Both the position numbers and the translations under genes were made by a program. Below the pieces are notes generated by a model. It was not told the origin of the DNA, did no database searches, and saw only the letters and a list, made by a program, of their open reading frames with translations. DNA of 64,000 bases, from NCBI RefSeq assembly GCF_031626495.1, contig NZ_JAMQOJ010000003.1, positions 248,001-312,000 on the forward strand, in the 5' to 3' direction. The number at the start of each line of letters is the position of its first letter. Position 1 is the stretch's first letter. Shown one piece after another: positions 36,208 to 45,590 of this stretch. This stretch comes from Natrinema sp031626495. GTDB lineage: Archaea > Halobacteriota > Halobacteria > Halobacteriales > Natrialbaceae.

Positions 36208-36573
36208 TCAGAGCGGGGGCCGTTCGCGAATCTCGAGCTCGTCTTCGGTCTGTCTGAACTGCTCGAGCAACGGTTTGACGTCGTCGAATCCGTCCTCGAG
36301 GACGATGTCGCCGCTCCGAAGATCGTAGTCGATAATGTCGTAGTCGGCGAGGCGCGGCAGGTGGTTGTGGACTAGCGAGACGTACACTCGCTGCCGGGTC
36401 TCCTTGTCGATCTCGACGGCACGGACGTCGAGTTTCCAGGCCGCGACCTGCGTGACGAGATCCTCGATGTTCGCCGTTCTGTCGGTCGCTAACTGATAGA
36501 GCAGATACCGACGTTCGGACTCCGCGAGCAGCGAACAGGCCGCCTCCATCCGACTGGCGCTCGTCTGGTTCAT
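36208..36573 (-). CDS. DUF7344-like winged-helix protein
   Basis: 121 residues from ATG 36573, preceded by GGGGGA, a good ribosome-binding sequence. An ATG at 36588 is in frame but would put that site inside the gene. LLAESERRYLLYQLATDRT is the first helix pair. VYVSLVHNHLPRLADYDIIDYD is the conserved family segment. It likely binds DNA and is related to the gene at 16822. It lies beside, and divergent from, the RNase HI-like gene. Confidence 0.8.
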   Translation of the reverse strand: MNQTSASRMEAACSLLAESERRYLLYQLATDRTANIEDLVTQVAAWKLDVRAVEIDKETRQRVYVSLVHNHLPRLADYDIIDYDLRSGDIVLEDGFDDVKPLLEQFRQTEDELEIRERPPL

Positions 36574-36782
36574 ATCTCCCCCAAGCACCCAGTGGTATTA
36601 CACCTACTGCCAACACAGATTGGGTCCCGATCGATCGGTCGTGTTCCCGGCGGAAACCAAAACCGGAAATTCGGATATTGTGTGCCCTTTGGCGCGATAT
36701 TCGGCTGATCTGATCAACCCGGTTGACGTTTTCTTTCTCGAGAACGAGTATAGAAGTATATTACGTCGACCGACCCGGCCCG

Positions 36783-36797
36783 TGACATACATTGTCA
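36783..36797. promoter_or_regulatory. 15-bp inverted repeat TGACATACATTGTCA upstream of the RNase HI-like gene
   Basis: TGACAT-ACA-TTGTCA is a near-perfect dyad 52 bases before ATG 36849. It is immediately upstream of the AT-rich element CATAATTAAG (36819-36828), which looks like the TATA box. Almost the same sequence occurs at 60421-60435. Confidence 0.6.
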
Positions 36798-36848
36798 TTT
36801 GTTATCACGGACAACATAATTAAGTGGGTGACTGGCCTACACGGGTAT

Positions 36849-37490
36849 ATGGCCGCTCACGGCCGGCCCGCACTGCGGGACCTGTTCGACGAGTCGCCCA
36901 CACCCCACATCGCCCATCCCCCTCGGACCCACCATCGTGACTTCTACGTCGCTACCGACGGGTCCTTCCGGGATTCGGGCGGTGGGCTGGGGGCCGTCAT
37001 CGAAACGCGCGACGGCACCCGCGTCGCACGCGTCGCGACCGCGGACGCGCCGCCGGACAACAACGTCGCCGAATATCGGGCGCTGCACCTCGGCCTCGAC
37101 GTCCTCGCCGCTCGAGCGCCGCGGGATGCCTCGGTCGGCGTACTGATCGACCACGACGTGCTCGCCAGCAACGTCAACAACGCGATCCTCGCGACCCAGC
37201 ACCCGGACGGCAAATCGCCCCGACCGGTCTCGGTCCCGGCGGCGACGCGGTATCACTGGCGCGGCATCCAGGCCCGTCTCAGCGGCTTCGAGGCGGTCCG
37301 GGCCGCCCGCATCGACAGCGATCAGAACCCCGCGCATCCGCTCGCGAACGCGCCGGAGCAGTACCGCCACGTCAACCGGGAACCCGAACGCTGCGTCCTC
37401 CCGGAGACGCCCGAACCGACCGCAGCCGAGTTCCCGCCGCCGTCCCGTGCCGACCGGAACGGCGGTGGCGGCGGCCGCGCGTCCGACTGA
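36849..37490 (+). CDS. RNase HI-like (reverse-transcriptase-like) protein
   Basis: 213 residues from ATG 36849. The RNase H fold is indicated by FYVATDGSFRDSGGGLGAVI (first Asp), NNVAEYRALHLGL (Glu), VLIDHDVLAS (third acidic pair) and RIDSDQNPAHPLAN (last Asp). It would degrade RNA in RNA-DNA hybrids. The C-terminal 45 residues are Pro/Glu/Gly-rich and not part of the fold. It lies 82 bp before the DUF2240 gene. Confidence 0.85.
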   Translation: MAAHGRPALRDLFDESPTPHIAHPPRTHHRDFYVATDGSFRDSGGGLGAVIETRDGTRVARVATADAPPDNNVAEYRALHLGLDVLAARAPRDASVGVLIDHDVLASNVNNAILATQHPDGKSPRPVSVPAATRYHWRGIQARLSGFEAVRAARIDSDQNPAHPLANAPEQYRHVNREPERCVLPETPEPTAAEFPPPSRADRNGGGGGRASD

Positions 37491-37572
37491 TCGCCGCTGG
37501 CCGACACCCCTTTTCCGCTCGATTCGCTCGGAACCGCCATCGTTTTCTCGCCCCTCGAGAGAGTCGTCTCCG

Positions 37573-38031
37573 ATGAGCCTTCGCGTCGCGGTCGCCGCGC
37601 CGTTCATCCAGAACGGCACCCGTCGCCTCAAGGAAAACGAGTTCGTCGTCGCCCTCTCGCTCGATCGGGACTGGTTCTCCCCCGACCAGGCCAAGCGACT
37701 GATCGACGTCGCGACCGGAGAGGGGCTGCTCGAGCGCGACGACGACGGCCTCGCGGTCACGTTCGACCCCGGCGAGGTGACGGTCCCCGAGGAGTTCGTC
37801 CCCGACGAGGACCTCCTGCGAGAGCGGTCGGCGTTCGAACGCGTCCTCGACTCGCTGGTCGCCGAGGGCATGGAGAAACACGAGGCCGTCGGCGCTATCA
37901 ACGCGCTGCAGGGGGAACTCGAGCTCACGATCGAAGCCGCCGCGGTCGTCTACGCGCGCCGTCAGGGGATCGCGGTCGACGACCTCGCGCCGGTCGCCCG
38001 CGAGGCCGTCCTCGACACCGAAGACGGTTAA
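37573..38031 (+). CDS. DUF2240 family protein
   Basis: 152 residues from ATG 37573. It starts MSLRVAVAAPFIQNGTRRL. A winged-helix-like part contains WFSPDQAKRLIDVATGEGLL. The C-terminal region HEAVGAINALQGELELTIEAAAVVYAR is the family's conserved helical end. Archaeal, function unknown. The next gene begins 24 bases after its stop, so the pair is probably an operon. Confidence 0.8.
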   Translation: MSLRVAVAAPFIQNGTRRLKENEFVVALSLDRDWFSPDQAKRLIDVATGEGLLERDDDGLAVTFDPGEVTVPEEFVPDEDLLRERSAFERVLDSLVAEGMEKHEAVGAINALQGELELTIEAAAVVYARRQGIAVDDLAPVAREAVLDTEDG

Positions 38032-38055
38032 TCCCCGGCGCGCCGACCGACTCGC

Positions 38056-38448
38056 ATGGTCGAGGACCGGATCACCGACGGCCGCCGGATCGCCGAACTC
38101 ATCTCGAGCGAGATCGACGGCCGCGAAGACGGCGAACTCGCGCGCTTTTCGGTAACGAACGCCGACAGAGACGTCGAGCCGACGACAGACGGCGCTCGCG
38201 CCTACGACGTCACTCGGGACGGCGACCGGCTCGCACGCGCGTTCGTCCACGAAGACCGCGCCCGCCTCGAGTTCGAGGACGGCCAAGACGCGGCCGCCGA
38301 GGCGGCGGCCGAGGTCGATCTCCGGGTGCGCCCGAAGGCGACGACGCCCCCGCGGACGCTCGTCTTCGTCGAGAGCGGGGCCGAAGTCAAACGTTCGACG
38401 GACGTGTTACAGACGGTGAGCCGACGGCTCGAGGACGGCGACGACTGA
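38056..38448 (+). CDS. Conserved haloarchaeal hypothetical protein
   Basis: 130 residues, acidic. ITDGRRIAELISSEIDGRE opens a helix. The middle holds ARAYDVTRDGDRLARAFVHE, beta-rich. The C-terminus reads LVFVESGAEVKRSTDVLQTV. No family name recalled. It follows DUF2240 closely, which suggests a shared role. Confidence 0.6.
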   Translation: MVEDRITDGRRIAELISSEIDGREDGELARFSVTNADRDVEPTTDGARAYDVTRDGDRLARAFVHEDRARLEFEDGQDAAAEAAAEVDLRVRPKATTPPRTLVFVESGAEVKRSTDVLQTVSRRLEDGDD

Positions 38449-38465
38449 CGAAGTGGGCGGCTCGG

Positions 38466-39008
38466 TCAGACGCTCGGCGTCTCGGTGACCGAATCTACGT
38501 ATATCGTTCCCGTCGCGGTCACGGAAACGTCGCATTCGCAGTAGCGGAACTCGACCGCGCTCGCTCCCTCCTTCCCCGGCGGAGGCGGGTTCAGGACTCG
38601 CTCCAGCGCTTCGGGATCGACGGCATCGTACAACGGGTCCATCGACGTCGGTTCGGCTCCCGTTTCGGCAGTGACCGCCTCGACGAGCGACGGACAGATG
38701 GGACTGTCGCGGTGCCACTCGTGCGCACGACCGTCGGGCTCACCCCGATCGTCGCCGTTCGGTGAGACGGTTACCGCTCCGGTGCTGCGTACGTCGACGC
38801 GGCGGCCGAGATACGTGAACTCGACCCGACCAGCGGTGTCCTCGCGTCCGTCGAAGAGCGCTTCCAACGCGTCGGGATCGATCGCGTGGTACAGGGGCGG
38901 AATCTCTACGGGCGATGCGTCGACGGTGCTGGCCGCTTCCGATACTACTGTCTCACAGATGGTGGCATATTCGGGTGATGAGGGCTGACTCGGGGCGGTA
39001 TCGATCAT
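38466..39008 (-). CDS. Protein with two tandem HalOD1 output domains
   Basis: 180 residues. Two copies of the HalOD1 pattern: VVSEAASTVDASPVEIPPLY with HAIDPDALEALF (~20-80), and LVEAVTAETGAEPTSMDPLY with DAVDPEALERVL (~105-170). Each ends in a beta hairpin (VEFTYLGRRVDV; VEFRYCECDVSVTATG). HalOD1 is a haloarchaeal output domain often attached to receivers or standing alone, with unknown biochemistry. It is the first of a block of signalling genes. Confidence 0.85.
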   Translation of the reverse strand: MIDTAPSQPSSPEYATICETVVSEAASTVDASPVEIPPLYHAIDPDALEALFDGREDTAGRVEFTYLGRRVDVRSTGAVTVSPNGDDRGEPDGRAHEWHRDSPICPSLVEAVTAETGAEPTSMDPLYDAVDPEALERVLNPPPPGKEGASAVEFRYCECDVSVTATGTIYVDSVTETPSV

Positions 39009-39154
39009 GGTGCTCTCATCGACTGTAGCGTATCAGCCCGGATACCGGTATTGACTAAATGAGTGCCCCCTCCCCGAGGGACCGGTTCAATGGTTAGGGT
39101 CGGTCGGGAACCGGCGCCTCCGCGAAAACTACCCGAGGCGTGTCGTCGGACTGC

Positions 39155-41917
39155 CTATCGCGGGCCCCCGTCCCCTTCGTAGAGGAGTCCGAGCAGTTTT
39201 CGCAACCCGGCGCGGATGTGATTGCTGACCGTCGGCGCGGAGACGCCGAGCGAGGTGGCGATCTCTTCGCCCGTCCGTTCGCGCGGCGATTCGAAATACC
39301 CGCTGAAGTACGCCGTCTGCAACACTTCGCGCTGACGGGCCGTCAACTGCTCCTCGACGGCCGTCGCGAACGCGCTCCGGGGCCGACCCGAACGGTCGCG
39401 CTCGCGGTTGGCGACCAACTCCGTGGTCGGGTATTCTTCGGTCAAGAGGTCGACGAACTCCCGGATATCGTTGTCATTCGATAGTTCGACTCGGAGCCGC
39501 CCGCCGTCTCGCGTGATCGTGAACGATCGCGGTACCGCACCGCGGTCGAGCAACCAGAACAGCAGGCTCTCGTCGGTAATGACGCTCTCGTACAGGTTCG
39601 ACTCGTCGTCCGTCGAGATCAATTGACTGTCCTGAACGGCCACGTGCCGATCGACGAACGAGAGGTACGATTCCGGCGGCGCCCCGACGATCCGATAGTA
39701 GGCGCGGTACGCGCCCTCTCCGGTCGGGACGATGTTCTCGAGGCGGAACTCGCGATCGGGGTCCCGAGCGACGAACTCCTTGAGCGGATGGTCGGAGAGA
39801 TCGATCGCGAGCTCGAGGTCGACGACGGTGTCGCTCACGAGCGCCTGTTTGCTCTCGACCGCGTTGATCGCGTGGCCGACCGTCTCGCCGAGTTCGGTGA
39901 GGACCTGACGCTCGATGCCGTCGAACAGTTCCGTCCGATCGGAGTACACGGTGAGAACGCCGTAGAGACTGTCCCGATAGGTGAGCGGAATCGAAATCAC
40001 GGACCGGTAGCCCCTTCGGAGGGCTTTCTCTCGCCACGCTTCGTGTGGCGGATCGGTGAGGAGGTCGGTTTCGATGACGGGTTCCCGCTTCCGCACTGCC
40101 GTCTCCGCTGGCCCCTCGGACCCGTTGTCGGCGCCGGCGAACGAGAGCGATTTCAGGTATCCCTGCTGGTGGCCGCCCGATTCCCGCGGACTGACCGCGT
40201 CCGTCGCCGCTTCGTACCCGCCGATCCACGCGAAGGTGTACGTGTCTCCCGCGGTGAGCTTTTCGCACACCGCCCGCTCGATCTCCGTTCGACTCGAGGC
40301 GCGGACGAGCACCTGATCGATGCTCCGGACGACGTTGTTGATCCGATTGAGCCGGTTGAGCGATTCGTTCTGTTCCTCGAGGAGTTCGTCCCGGTCCTGG
40401 AGATTCCGCTCGCGGTCGATGCGGTCGAACGCCCGACGAACGTCCTCGGCGACGGTCTGAACGAATTCCATGTCGAGCGACGGCGACCCCGCGACGAGCA
40501 CTCCGTGTCGACCCAGCGGGTGAACGATCAGCTCGTCTACCGGTCCGCGCTCGTCCAGATAGGGCGACGGATCCTCGATCACCGTGGGCTCTCCGCTCGT
40601 GAAGGCGCGCCACGCGATCCCCTCGTCCCGATCGAGGAGGTCGAAGGCGTTCAGCCGGTCCCGCGCCGACTCCGACTGCGCGGCCGGTCGGAGTTCCCCC
40701 TGTTCGCCGACGAGGGCGACGGTCGCGATCGGGAGGTGGAGTCGCTCCTGCGCGGCCTCGGTGAGGACGTCGCAGATATCCCCTTTGGATTCGACCTCCA
40801 TACACTGAGAGAGGGTCTCGTTCAGACCGGCGATCCGTTCCTCGTGACGCTTTCGGCCGGAGACGTCCTGAAAGTAAAACGCCAGTCCGCCGTCGGACTC
40901 GGGGTAGACCTCGACGTGGAACCAGCCCTCGAGCTGGGCGAAGTGTTCGTCGATGGTGGCCGGTTCGCGGTCCTCCATCACGCCGCGATAGACCGTCTCC
41001 CATCGCGTCCCGAGTCCGTCGGCGAACACGTCCCAGAAGTGCTCCCCCAGTAACGCGGACTCGTCCATTCCGTAGATCTCTTCGGCTCGATCGTCGACCA
41101 GCGTGAAGCGCCAGTCCTCGTCGACCTCGACCACCGCGTCCGTCATCCGATCGATGATCGTCTGGCGCTCGCGCTCGCGCTCTTTCCGGCCGGTGATGTC
41201 GTGGCCTTCGGCGATCAATCGCGTGACGGTCCCGCCCTCGTCGGTGATCGGCCGGATGGAGAAATCGATGACGAGCTCTCGGTCTTCGCCCCGGACGCGG
41301 ATTTCGTCCCGAAACTGCTGGCCGCCCCGTCCGCGTTCGATCGCTTCCCGAACGGTTTCCCGGGCCGCCTCCGACGACCGTACCCAGTAGGTATCCCAGA
41401 GACGCTTTCCGATCACGTCCTCCCGGTCGAGTCCGCCGAAGTAGAGCGCCGTCTCGTTGGCCTCGAGAACCGTCCCGTCCGGATCGAGGAGCCCCGCGAA
41501 CTGAAACGTGTTGTGGAAGATAGACTCGAAGCGCCGCTCACGTCGTTTCTCGTCCGTGACGTCCTCGACGTAACCGAGGTAGGCGGGAGCCGAGCCCTCC
41601 GTGACGACGGTCCCGTGCGCTTCGATGGTGATCTCGTTCCCGTCCCTCCGTACGGCCTCGTGTTCCGCCGTGACGCTCTCGGCGTCTCCGCGAGCGAGCG
41701 CGGCCTTCTTCTCCCGAAACGCCTGGTACTCCCGTTCGGCGAGAACTGCGAACGGCGACGCTCCGACGAGTTCCGACGGGGTATAGCCAAACAGCTCCGC
41801 GAACTGTTGATTGACGTACGAGAACTGGTCGTTTCGAATTTCGCAGATCCCGATGTCGTTTCGCTCGACGAGCGCTCTGTATCCCGTCTCCGGCTCGCGG
41901 TTCGTGTTTCCGTTCAT
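39155..41917 (-). CDS. PAS/GAF sensor regulator of the bacterio-opsin activator family
   Basis: 920 residues. Three PAS domains: ~15-120 (IRNDQFSYVNQQFAELFGYT), ~130-245 (LLDPDGTVLEANETALYFGG) and ~255-370 (DRMTDAVVEVDEDWRFTLVD). Two GAF-like domains span ~380-530 and ~550-690 (DTYTFAWIGGYEA). The Bat region spans ~700-850. HTH_10 occupies ~855-910 (LTARQREVLQTAYFSGYF then EEIATSLGVSAPTVSNHI). It should couple small-molecule or redox sensing directly to transcription. There is no kinase domain. Soluble, cytoplasmic. Confidence 0.93.
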   Translation of the reverse strand: MNGNTNREPETGYRALVERNDIGICEIRNDQFSYVNQQFAELFGYTPSELVGASPFAVLAEREYQAFREKKAALARGDAESVTAEHEAVRRDGNEITIEAHGTVVTEGSAPAYLGYVEDVTDEKRRERRFESIFHNTFQFAGLLDPDGTVLEANETALYFGGLDREDVIGKRLWDTYWVRSSEAARETVREAIERGRGGQQFRDEIRVRGEDRELVIDFSIRPITDEGGTVTRLIAEGHDITGRKERERERQTIIDRMTDAVVEVDEDWRFTLVDDRAEEIYGMDESALLGEHFWDVFADGLGTRWETVYRGVMEDREPATIDEHFAQLEGWFHVEVYPESDGGLAFYFQDVSGRKRHEERIAGLNETLSQCMEVESKGDICDVLTEAAQERLHLPIATVALVGEQGELRPAAQSESARDRLNAFDLLDRDEGIAWRAFTSGEPTVIEDPSPYLDERGPVDELIVHPLGRHGVLVAGSPSLDMEFVQTVAEDVRRAFDRIDRERNLQDRDELLEEQNESLNRLNRINNVVRSIDQVLVRASSRTEIERAVCEKLTAGDTYTFAWIGGYEAATDAVSPRESGGHQQGYLKSLSFAGADNGSEGPAETAVRKREPVIETDLLTDPPHEAWREKALRRGYRSVISIPLTYRDSLYGVLTVYSDRTELFDGIERQVLTELGETVGHAINAVESKQALVSDTVVDLELAIDLSDHPLKEFVARDPDREFRLENIVPTGEGAYRAYYRIVGAPPESYLSFVDRHVAVQDSQLISTDDESNLYESVITDESLLFWLLDRGAVPRSFTITRDGGRLRVELSNDNDIREFVDLLTEEYPTTELVANRERDRSGRPRSAFATAVEEQLTARQREVLQTAYFSGYFESPRERTGEEIATSLGVSAPTVSNHIRAGLRKLLGLLYEGDGGPR

Positions 41918-42359
41918 ACCGGCGCGGGCGATCGATACGGCGACAGCGGTTCTCTACCGGTTCCGTGTCGGGCCGACGGGCCGTTCCCACGTCCGCGTCG
42001 TGCCCTTTCGTCTACTAAGAGACAGCGTTCGCGAAACGAGAGTCGCGGTCTGCGCACTGCACAGCGACGCTCGTTCGATACTGGACCGGAGCGATCCGGT
42101 CGAGAGACGTTGCTGAACGTGATACCGATTCTCGATGGAAGTAGCGAACGATACCGACTGCGATGCGCTTCGGGTCGACTTCTCGAGACGAACCGCGAGA
42201 GTCGATCGAATCGAGTGGGGCTAATCGTGATCGATTCTCGAGGCTTTTCGGCAAAAACCGTTCTTCCCAATTATCGAGGTGACTGTCGATCGATCGCGAA
42301 CCGTCGGCGGCGCGACACGGCCTCGAGCAAACCCGGCGCGAGTACGAGAGACCGATCGG
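41918..42359. other. Intergenic stretch, nothing recognised
   Basis: 440 bases without an acidic open frame. It contains short AT-rich spots near 42010-42025 and 42245-42275 (AAAAACCGTTCTTCCCAATTAT). It probably carries the promoter of the large regulator and the HAD gene's 3' end. No RNA gene or repeat seen. Confidence 0.4.
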
Positions 42360-43016
42360 TTACGCCTCGAGGTCGGCGACGAGTCCCGATAGCGCGGTTG
42401 CGAGCTCCCGTTGTTCGACGTGCGCGACGGCGCGCGGATCGGGGTCGGGGCCGTCCTCGAGGAGGACTTGAATCGCGGCCATCCCGGTTTCGGTCGCACC
42501 GCGGACGTCCGCTTCGACCTCGTCGCCGACGTAGACTGCCTCGGACGGCTCGATGCTCAGTTCCGCCGCGATCGCCTCGAACGCGCGGGGGTCGGGCTTC
42601 CCGGCCTCGAGTTCGCCGGTGACCAGCGCGGCATCGAAGGTGTCCTCCCAGCCCAGCGTCTCGAGTTTGTCCCGCTGGGCGCGGACGGGGCCGTTCGTGA
42701 GCAGGCCGACCCGGTACTCGCCGCGCAGATCCGCGAGCATGGCCTCGACGCCCGGGAGCGGCTCGAGGTCGTCGGCGATCGTCTCGCGGTAGGCCGTCGC
42801 GACCTTGGCCGGGTCGGCGTCGCTGTCCGCGAGCAGATCGGCGAAAATGGGTTCGCGAGTCTCGGTGGTGAGGTTTCGGCGGTGAGCCTCGAGATAGTCG
42901 TCGCGGGAGAGCGAGGGCGCGCCGGTCGTCGTCGTGGCCTCGTCGAGGATGGTCGCCCGATCGCGTCGGGGAACGGCCAGCGTGTAATCGAGGTCGAAGA
43001 CGACCGCCTGTGGCAT
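42360..43016 (-). CDS. HAD-superfamily hydrolase
   Basis: 218 residues from ATG 43016. The longer frame to 43223 adds Ser/His/Arg-rich shadow sequence. HAD motifs: VVFDLDYTLA (nucleophile Asp and acid/base Asp), VGLLTNGP (Thr), GKPDPRAF (Lys) and YVGDEVEADV (acidic pair). A helical cap lies between motif I and II (C1 type). Likely a small-molecule phosphatase; substrate unknown. Confidence 0.88.
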   Translation of the reverse strand: MPQAVVFDLDYTLAVPRRDRATILDEATTTTGAPSLSRDDYLEAHRRNLTTETREPIFADLLADSDADPAKVATAYRETIADDLEPLPGVEAMLADLRGEYRVGLLTNGPVRAQRDKLETLGWEDTFDAALVTGELEAGKPDPRAFEAIAAELSIEPSEAVYVGDEVEADVRGATETGMAAIQVLLEDGPDPDPRAVAHVEQRELATALSGLVADLEA

Positions 43017-43215
43017 AGGCGTTACAGGGGACTCGAGAAGGTTGAAGGTGTCCCTTCCGATCGGTACGTGTCGGTGCCGCTCGGAACGGGAACTCGAGCA
43101 CGAGTTAGACGGCCGATTCGATGTTCGGACTCGCGGAATGACCGTCTCGTTACTAAAATGACGCTCGCAACCGTGCGGATGACTATGAGGGCCGTGGCCG
43201 TATGAATTATCCAGA

Positions 43216-43323
43216 CTGACCATAGCAGAGTGGGCAACTGACCACCAATTCCGACGGCTTTCGGAGGGTGACCTGAAGTGGGAGAGATACGACCTGATTG
43301 AGGGCTACGAATCGGCCGAATAG
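43216..43323 (+). pseudogene. Possible gene remnant (C-terminal fragment)
   Basis: A 35-codon frame reads LTIAEWATDHQFRRLSEGD, then KWERYDLIEGYESAE and a TAG. It looks like the end of a real protein but has no start, and the frame ahead is interrupted. A neighbouring frame just upstream ends DDYEGRGRMNYPD. Together they may be a decayed gene. I cannot name the family. Confidence 0.3.
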
Positions 43324-43331
43324 TTATCAGA

Positions 43332-43661
43332 TTACGCGATCCGATCGTAGCGGATAAGGAGACGGTCATCGCTGTACATTTCGACGGAGTAGATGTGTTC
43401 GGTCGAAACCTCGAAGGAGACAGAAGTCGTTCCTTCTCTTCCATCGTTCTCCAAGATGGTATCGAGGGCTCCGGGGTTGATGTGATCGTAGAGAACAAAC
43501 CCAACCTCGGTCGGTACCTCCGTGGGATCGATGTCTTCGAGGACGCAAATCGCCTGAACTACGGCGGTGCTTGGCTGTATCTCATCGCTGTATTCATATT
43601 CAACAGCGGATCGGGACCCCTCTGTGGCAATTTCCTCGATACGTGTATCGGACTCGCTCAT
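43332..43661 (-). CDS. Stand-alone HalOD1 domain protein
   Basis: 109 residues. VVQAICVLEDIDPTEVPTEV followed by LYDHINPGALDTIL matches the HalOD1 pattern (PLYDxIDPDAL). The C-terminus SVSFEVSTEHIYSVEMYSDD is the beta hairpin. GC content is lower than in most neighbours, suggesting a more recent arrival or relaxed constraint. It lies 180 bp from a receiver-only protein on the same strand. Confidence 0.8.
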   Translation of the reverse strand: MSESDTRIEEIATEGSRSAVEYEYSDEIQPSTAVVQAICVLEDIDPTEVPTEVGFVLYDHINPGALDTILENDGREGTTSVSFEVSTEHIYSVEMYSDDRLLIRYDRIA

Positions 43662-43842
43662 GTGTCTGTCTCAACAGATCGAACGCGGTCAACGGTGAAT
43701 ACGGCTCTGCGTGGGTTTGCAAATACCACACATTTTAGGTGCGGTCTCTTCACTAATCGCAGAGAGGCCTCTTCTCGAGCCGAAATTCAGGTTCGTAGTG
43801 ACTTTTCTCGTCAATCCGTCCCAGGCAACCGGCTATCCGCTT

Positions 43843-44289
43843 TCACTCCGCGGTTTGGCGAAGCAGGCTCAACCAGAAGTACTCGAACGAACGGACGAGT
43901 CTGAGAAATTCGCTCGGATCGACCGGCTTCGTGAGATAGGCGTCGGCTTTCGGGTCGTGGGACCTGAGAAACTCTTCTTCGATATCGAAACCCGTAAGGA
44001 CTATGACGGGAAGGTCATCTAAGTCGTCGGTGCTGATCTCCTCGAGGATTCTCTCCCCCGTCATCTGTGGTAATCGCCAATCGAGCAGGAGTAGGTCGGG
44101 GTATGGCTCGTCGGCGAACTCCCCGCGGTGATGGAGGTAATCGAGTGCGTCTTGGCCAGTCGTCACGACGGAGAGTGTGTTCGCGATACGCGCGTCGGTG
44201 AACGCTTCCTCGATCAATCGCGCGTCTCCCGGGTTGTCGTCGACGAGAAGGATTTCGACTGCTTGCCCGGAAGCGGCGGGGGAATCCAT
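43843..44289 (-). CDS. Receiver-only response regulator (Rcp1-like)
   Basis: 148 residues. Acidic pocket LLVDDNPGD, phosphoacceptor Asp in PDLLLLDWRLPQ, Thr in VIVLTGFD, and Lys in DAYLTKPVDP. The NPGDARLIEEAF start is typical of CheY-like proteins paired with PAS histidine kinases in haloarchaea. No output domain; the nearby HalOD1 proteins may be partners. Confidence 0.93.
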   Translation of the reverse strand: MDSPAASGQAVEILLVDDNPGDARLIEEAFTDARIANTLSVVTTGQDALDYLHHRGEFADEPYPDLLLLDWRLPQMTGERILEEISTDDLDDLPVIVLTGFDIEEEFLRSHDPKADAYLTKPVDPSEFLRLVRSFEYFWLSLLRQTAE

Positions 44290-44402
44290 GAAACGATATC
44301 CACTGCCGTCGAGGTTAAGTCCCTTGTTTGATTGACACGGGTGAGAACGGCGAAATATAGCCGGGGAAAGAGTTGAGAGGACAGCAGTAGAGAGACGGTG
44401 GT

Positions 44403-45062
44403 ATGCTACTCGCGACGCTTCGACTCGAGCACGGTGCGCTCTCTCTCGAGGAGACGTTCGAGCGGATACCGCACCTCGAGGTCGAAGCCGAACGGATCGC
44501 GGCCCATAGCACCGAATGGACGATGCCCTGCATGTGGGCGACCCGTGCCGAGCAGCAACGGATCACCGAGGTGTTCAAGGAAGATCCGTCGGTCGACGAC
44601 ATCGTCGATGCCACCGCGTTCGACGACGAGTGTTTTTATCAGGTGGAATGGAGCGACGACGTCGAAACGCGAATAGATGCGTATCTCGACACCGGCGGGT
44701 CAATTCTCGACGCGGAAGCCACTGCTGACGGCTGGCAGGTACGAATCCGGTTCGGGGCCCGTGATCAGTTCGATACCTTTCGGACGGTGTTGACCGACTG
44801 GGGGTACGAATTTGCGCTCCTCGGACTTACCGAGCCGAACGAGCCCCGCCATCTGGGCGGACAACTGACCGACGCCCAGCGTGAGGCCCTCACCGCCGCG
44901 AACTCCTACGGCTATTACGAAGTTCCACGCGCGATCTCGACGCGAGAGCTCGCGGACGAACTCGAGATGTCCCATCAAAACCTCTCGAAGTTACTCCGGC
45001 GGGCGACGGGACGGCTCATCGACGAAACGCTAACTGCGGCGGCCGATACCGAATCGGAGTGA
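44403..45062 (+). CDS. HTH_10 (Bat-type) transcriptional regulator
   Basis: 219 residues. The N-terminal ~145 residues are the alpha/beta Bat sensor-like region (LLATLRLEHGALSLEETFER, SILDAEATADGWQVRIRFG). HTH_10 spans ~160-210 (LTDAQREALTAANSYGYYEV then RELADELEMSHQNLSKLLRR). It has the same layout as the gene at 16020. It lies upstream of a HalOD1 gene with an 80-bp gap holding CACTTAAAGG, a possible promoter element. Confidence 0.88.
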   Translation: MLLATLRLEHGALSLEETFERIPHLEVEAERIAAHSTEWTMPCMWATRAEQQRITEVFKEDPSVDDIVDATAFDDECFYQVEWSDDVETRIDAYLDTGGSILDAEATADGWQVRIRFGARDQFDTFRTVLTDWGYEFALLGLTEPNEPRHLGGQLTDAQREALTAANSYGYYEVPRAISTRELADELEMSHQNLSKLLRRATGRLIDETLTAAADTESE

Positions 45063-45141
45063 GCCAGCGGCCGTAATTGCACTTAAAGGGGTGCCAGGGC
45101 AACCGGTCTCTTCTTGCCTCACGTTCCGTTATAAAGCGACA

Positions 45142-45432
45142 ATGGATATCGATTCTGAGGAGGTTACGATTGACGGTCCGTCATCTCCGAGCCAGGCGAT
45201 CGTGATGGGGCTCGCCGAGCGAAACGACGTGAGCCCGCTGGAAATGCAACCGCTGTACGAGGCGGTTAATCCGGAAGCACTCGACACACTCTTTCAGAAC
45301 GGACGGTCTGGTCGCGTTACCTTCGAGTACGCTGGATACGAGGTGGCCGTCCACGGAAACGGGCACATCGATATCCACGAAACCGAGCACAGTGCTGGAG
45401 AGGGGGAACTGGCGGGCGCAGACGAGGAATGA
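45142..45432 (+). CDS. Stand-alone HalOD1 domain protein
   Basis: 96 residues from ATG 45142. IVMGLAERNDVSPLEMQPLY followed by EAVNPEALDTLF is a HalOD1 motif. RVTFEYAGYEVAVHGNGHI is the terminal beta hairpin. Its stop overlaps the next small gene in an ATGA arrangement (45429-45432). Fourth HalOD1 domain within 7 kb. Confidence 0.83.
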   Translation: MDIDSEEVTIDGPSSPSQAIVMGLAERNDVSPLEMQPLYEAVNPEALDTLFQNGRSGRVTFEYAGYEVAVHGNGHIDIHETEHSAGEGELAGADEE

Positions 45433-45590
45433 GAGAGTCATCAGAAATTCAGCTTCGGTGTGGAGTCTGTAGGTGGGAGATCCCAGTCACCGATTCCATC
45501 GACTCAACAGAGGCGAGCCAGCGAGCGATCGATCACTTCCTCGAAACGGATCACACACCCATCGGAACACGAGATCTGATCACCGCATGA
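45429..45590 (+). CDS. 53-residue putative zinc-binding protein (CxxC..HxxxxxH)
   Basis: Starts at ATG 45429 inside the stop of the HalOD1 gene and ends TGA 45588-45590. LRCGVCRWEIPVTDSIDST holds a Cys-x2-Cys. The downstream helix is SQRAIDHFLETDHTPIG, with His-x5-His. This C2H2-like layout is typical of haloarchaeal zinc microproteins. The ATGA overlaps on both sides (with the HalOD1 gene and with the decayed receiver) show it was part of a tightly coupled signalling operon. Confidence 0.8.
   Translation: MRESSEIQLRCGVCRWEIPVTDSIDSTEASQRAIDHFLETDHTPIGTRDLITA

Noticed and set aside
45129..45136. TTATAAAG as promoter of the HalOD1 gene at 45142
   Set aside because: It is too close to the ATG; a transcript from it would start after the initiation codon.
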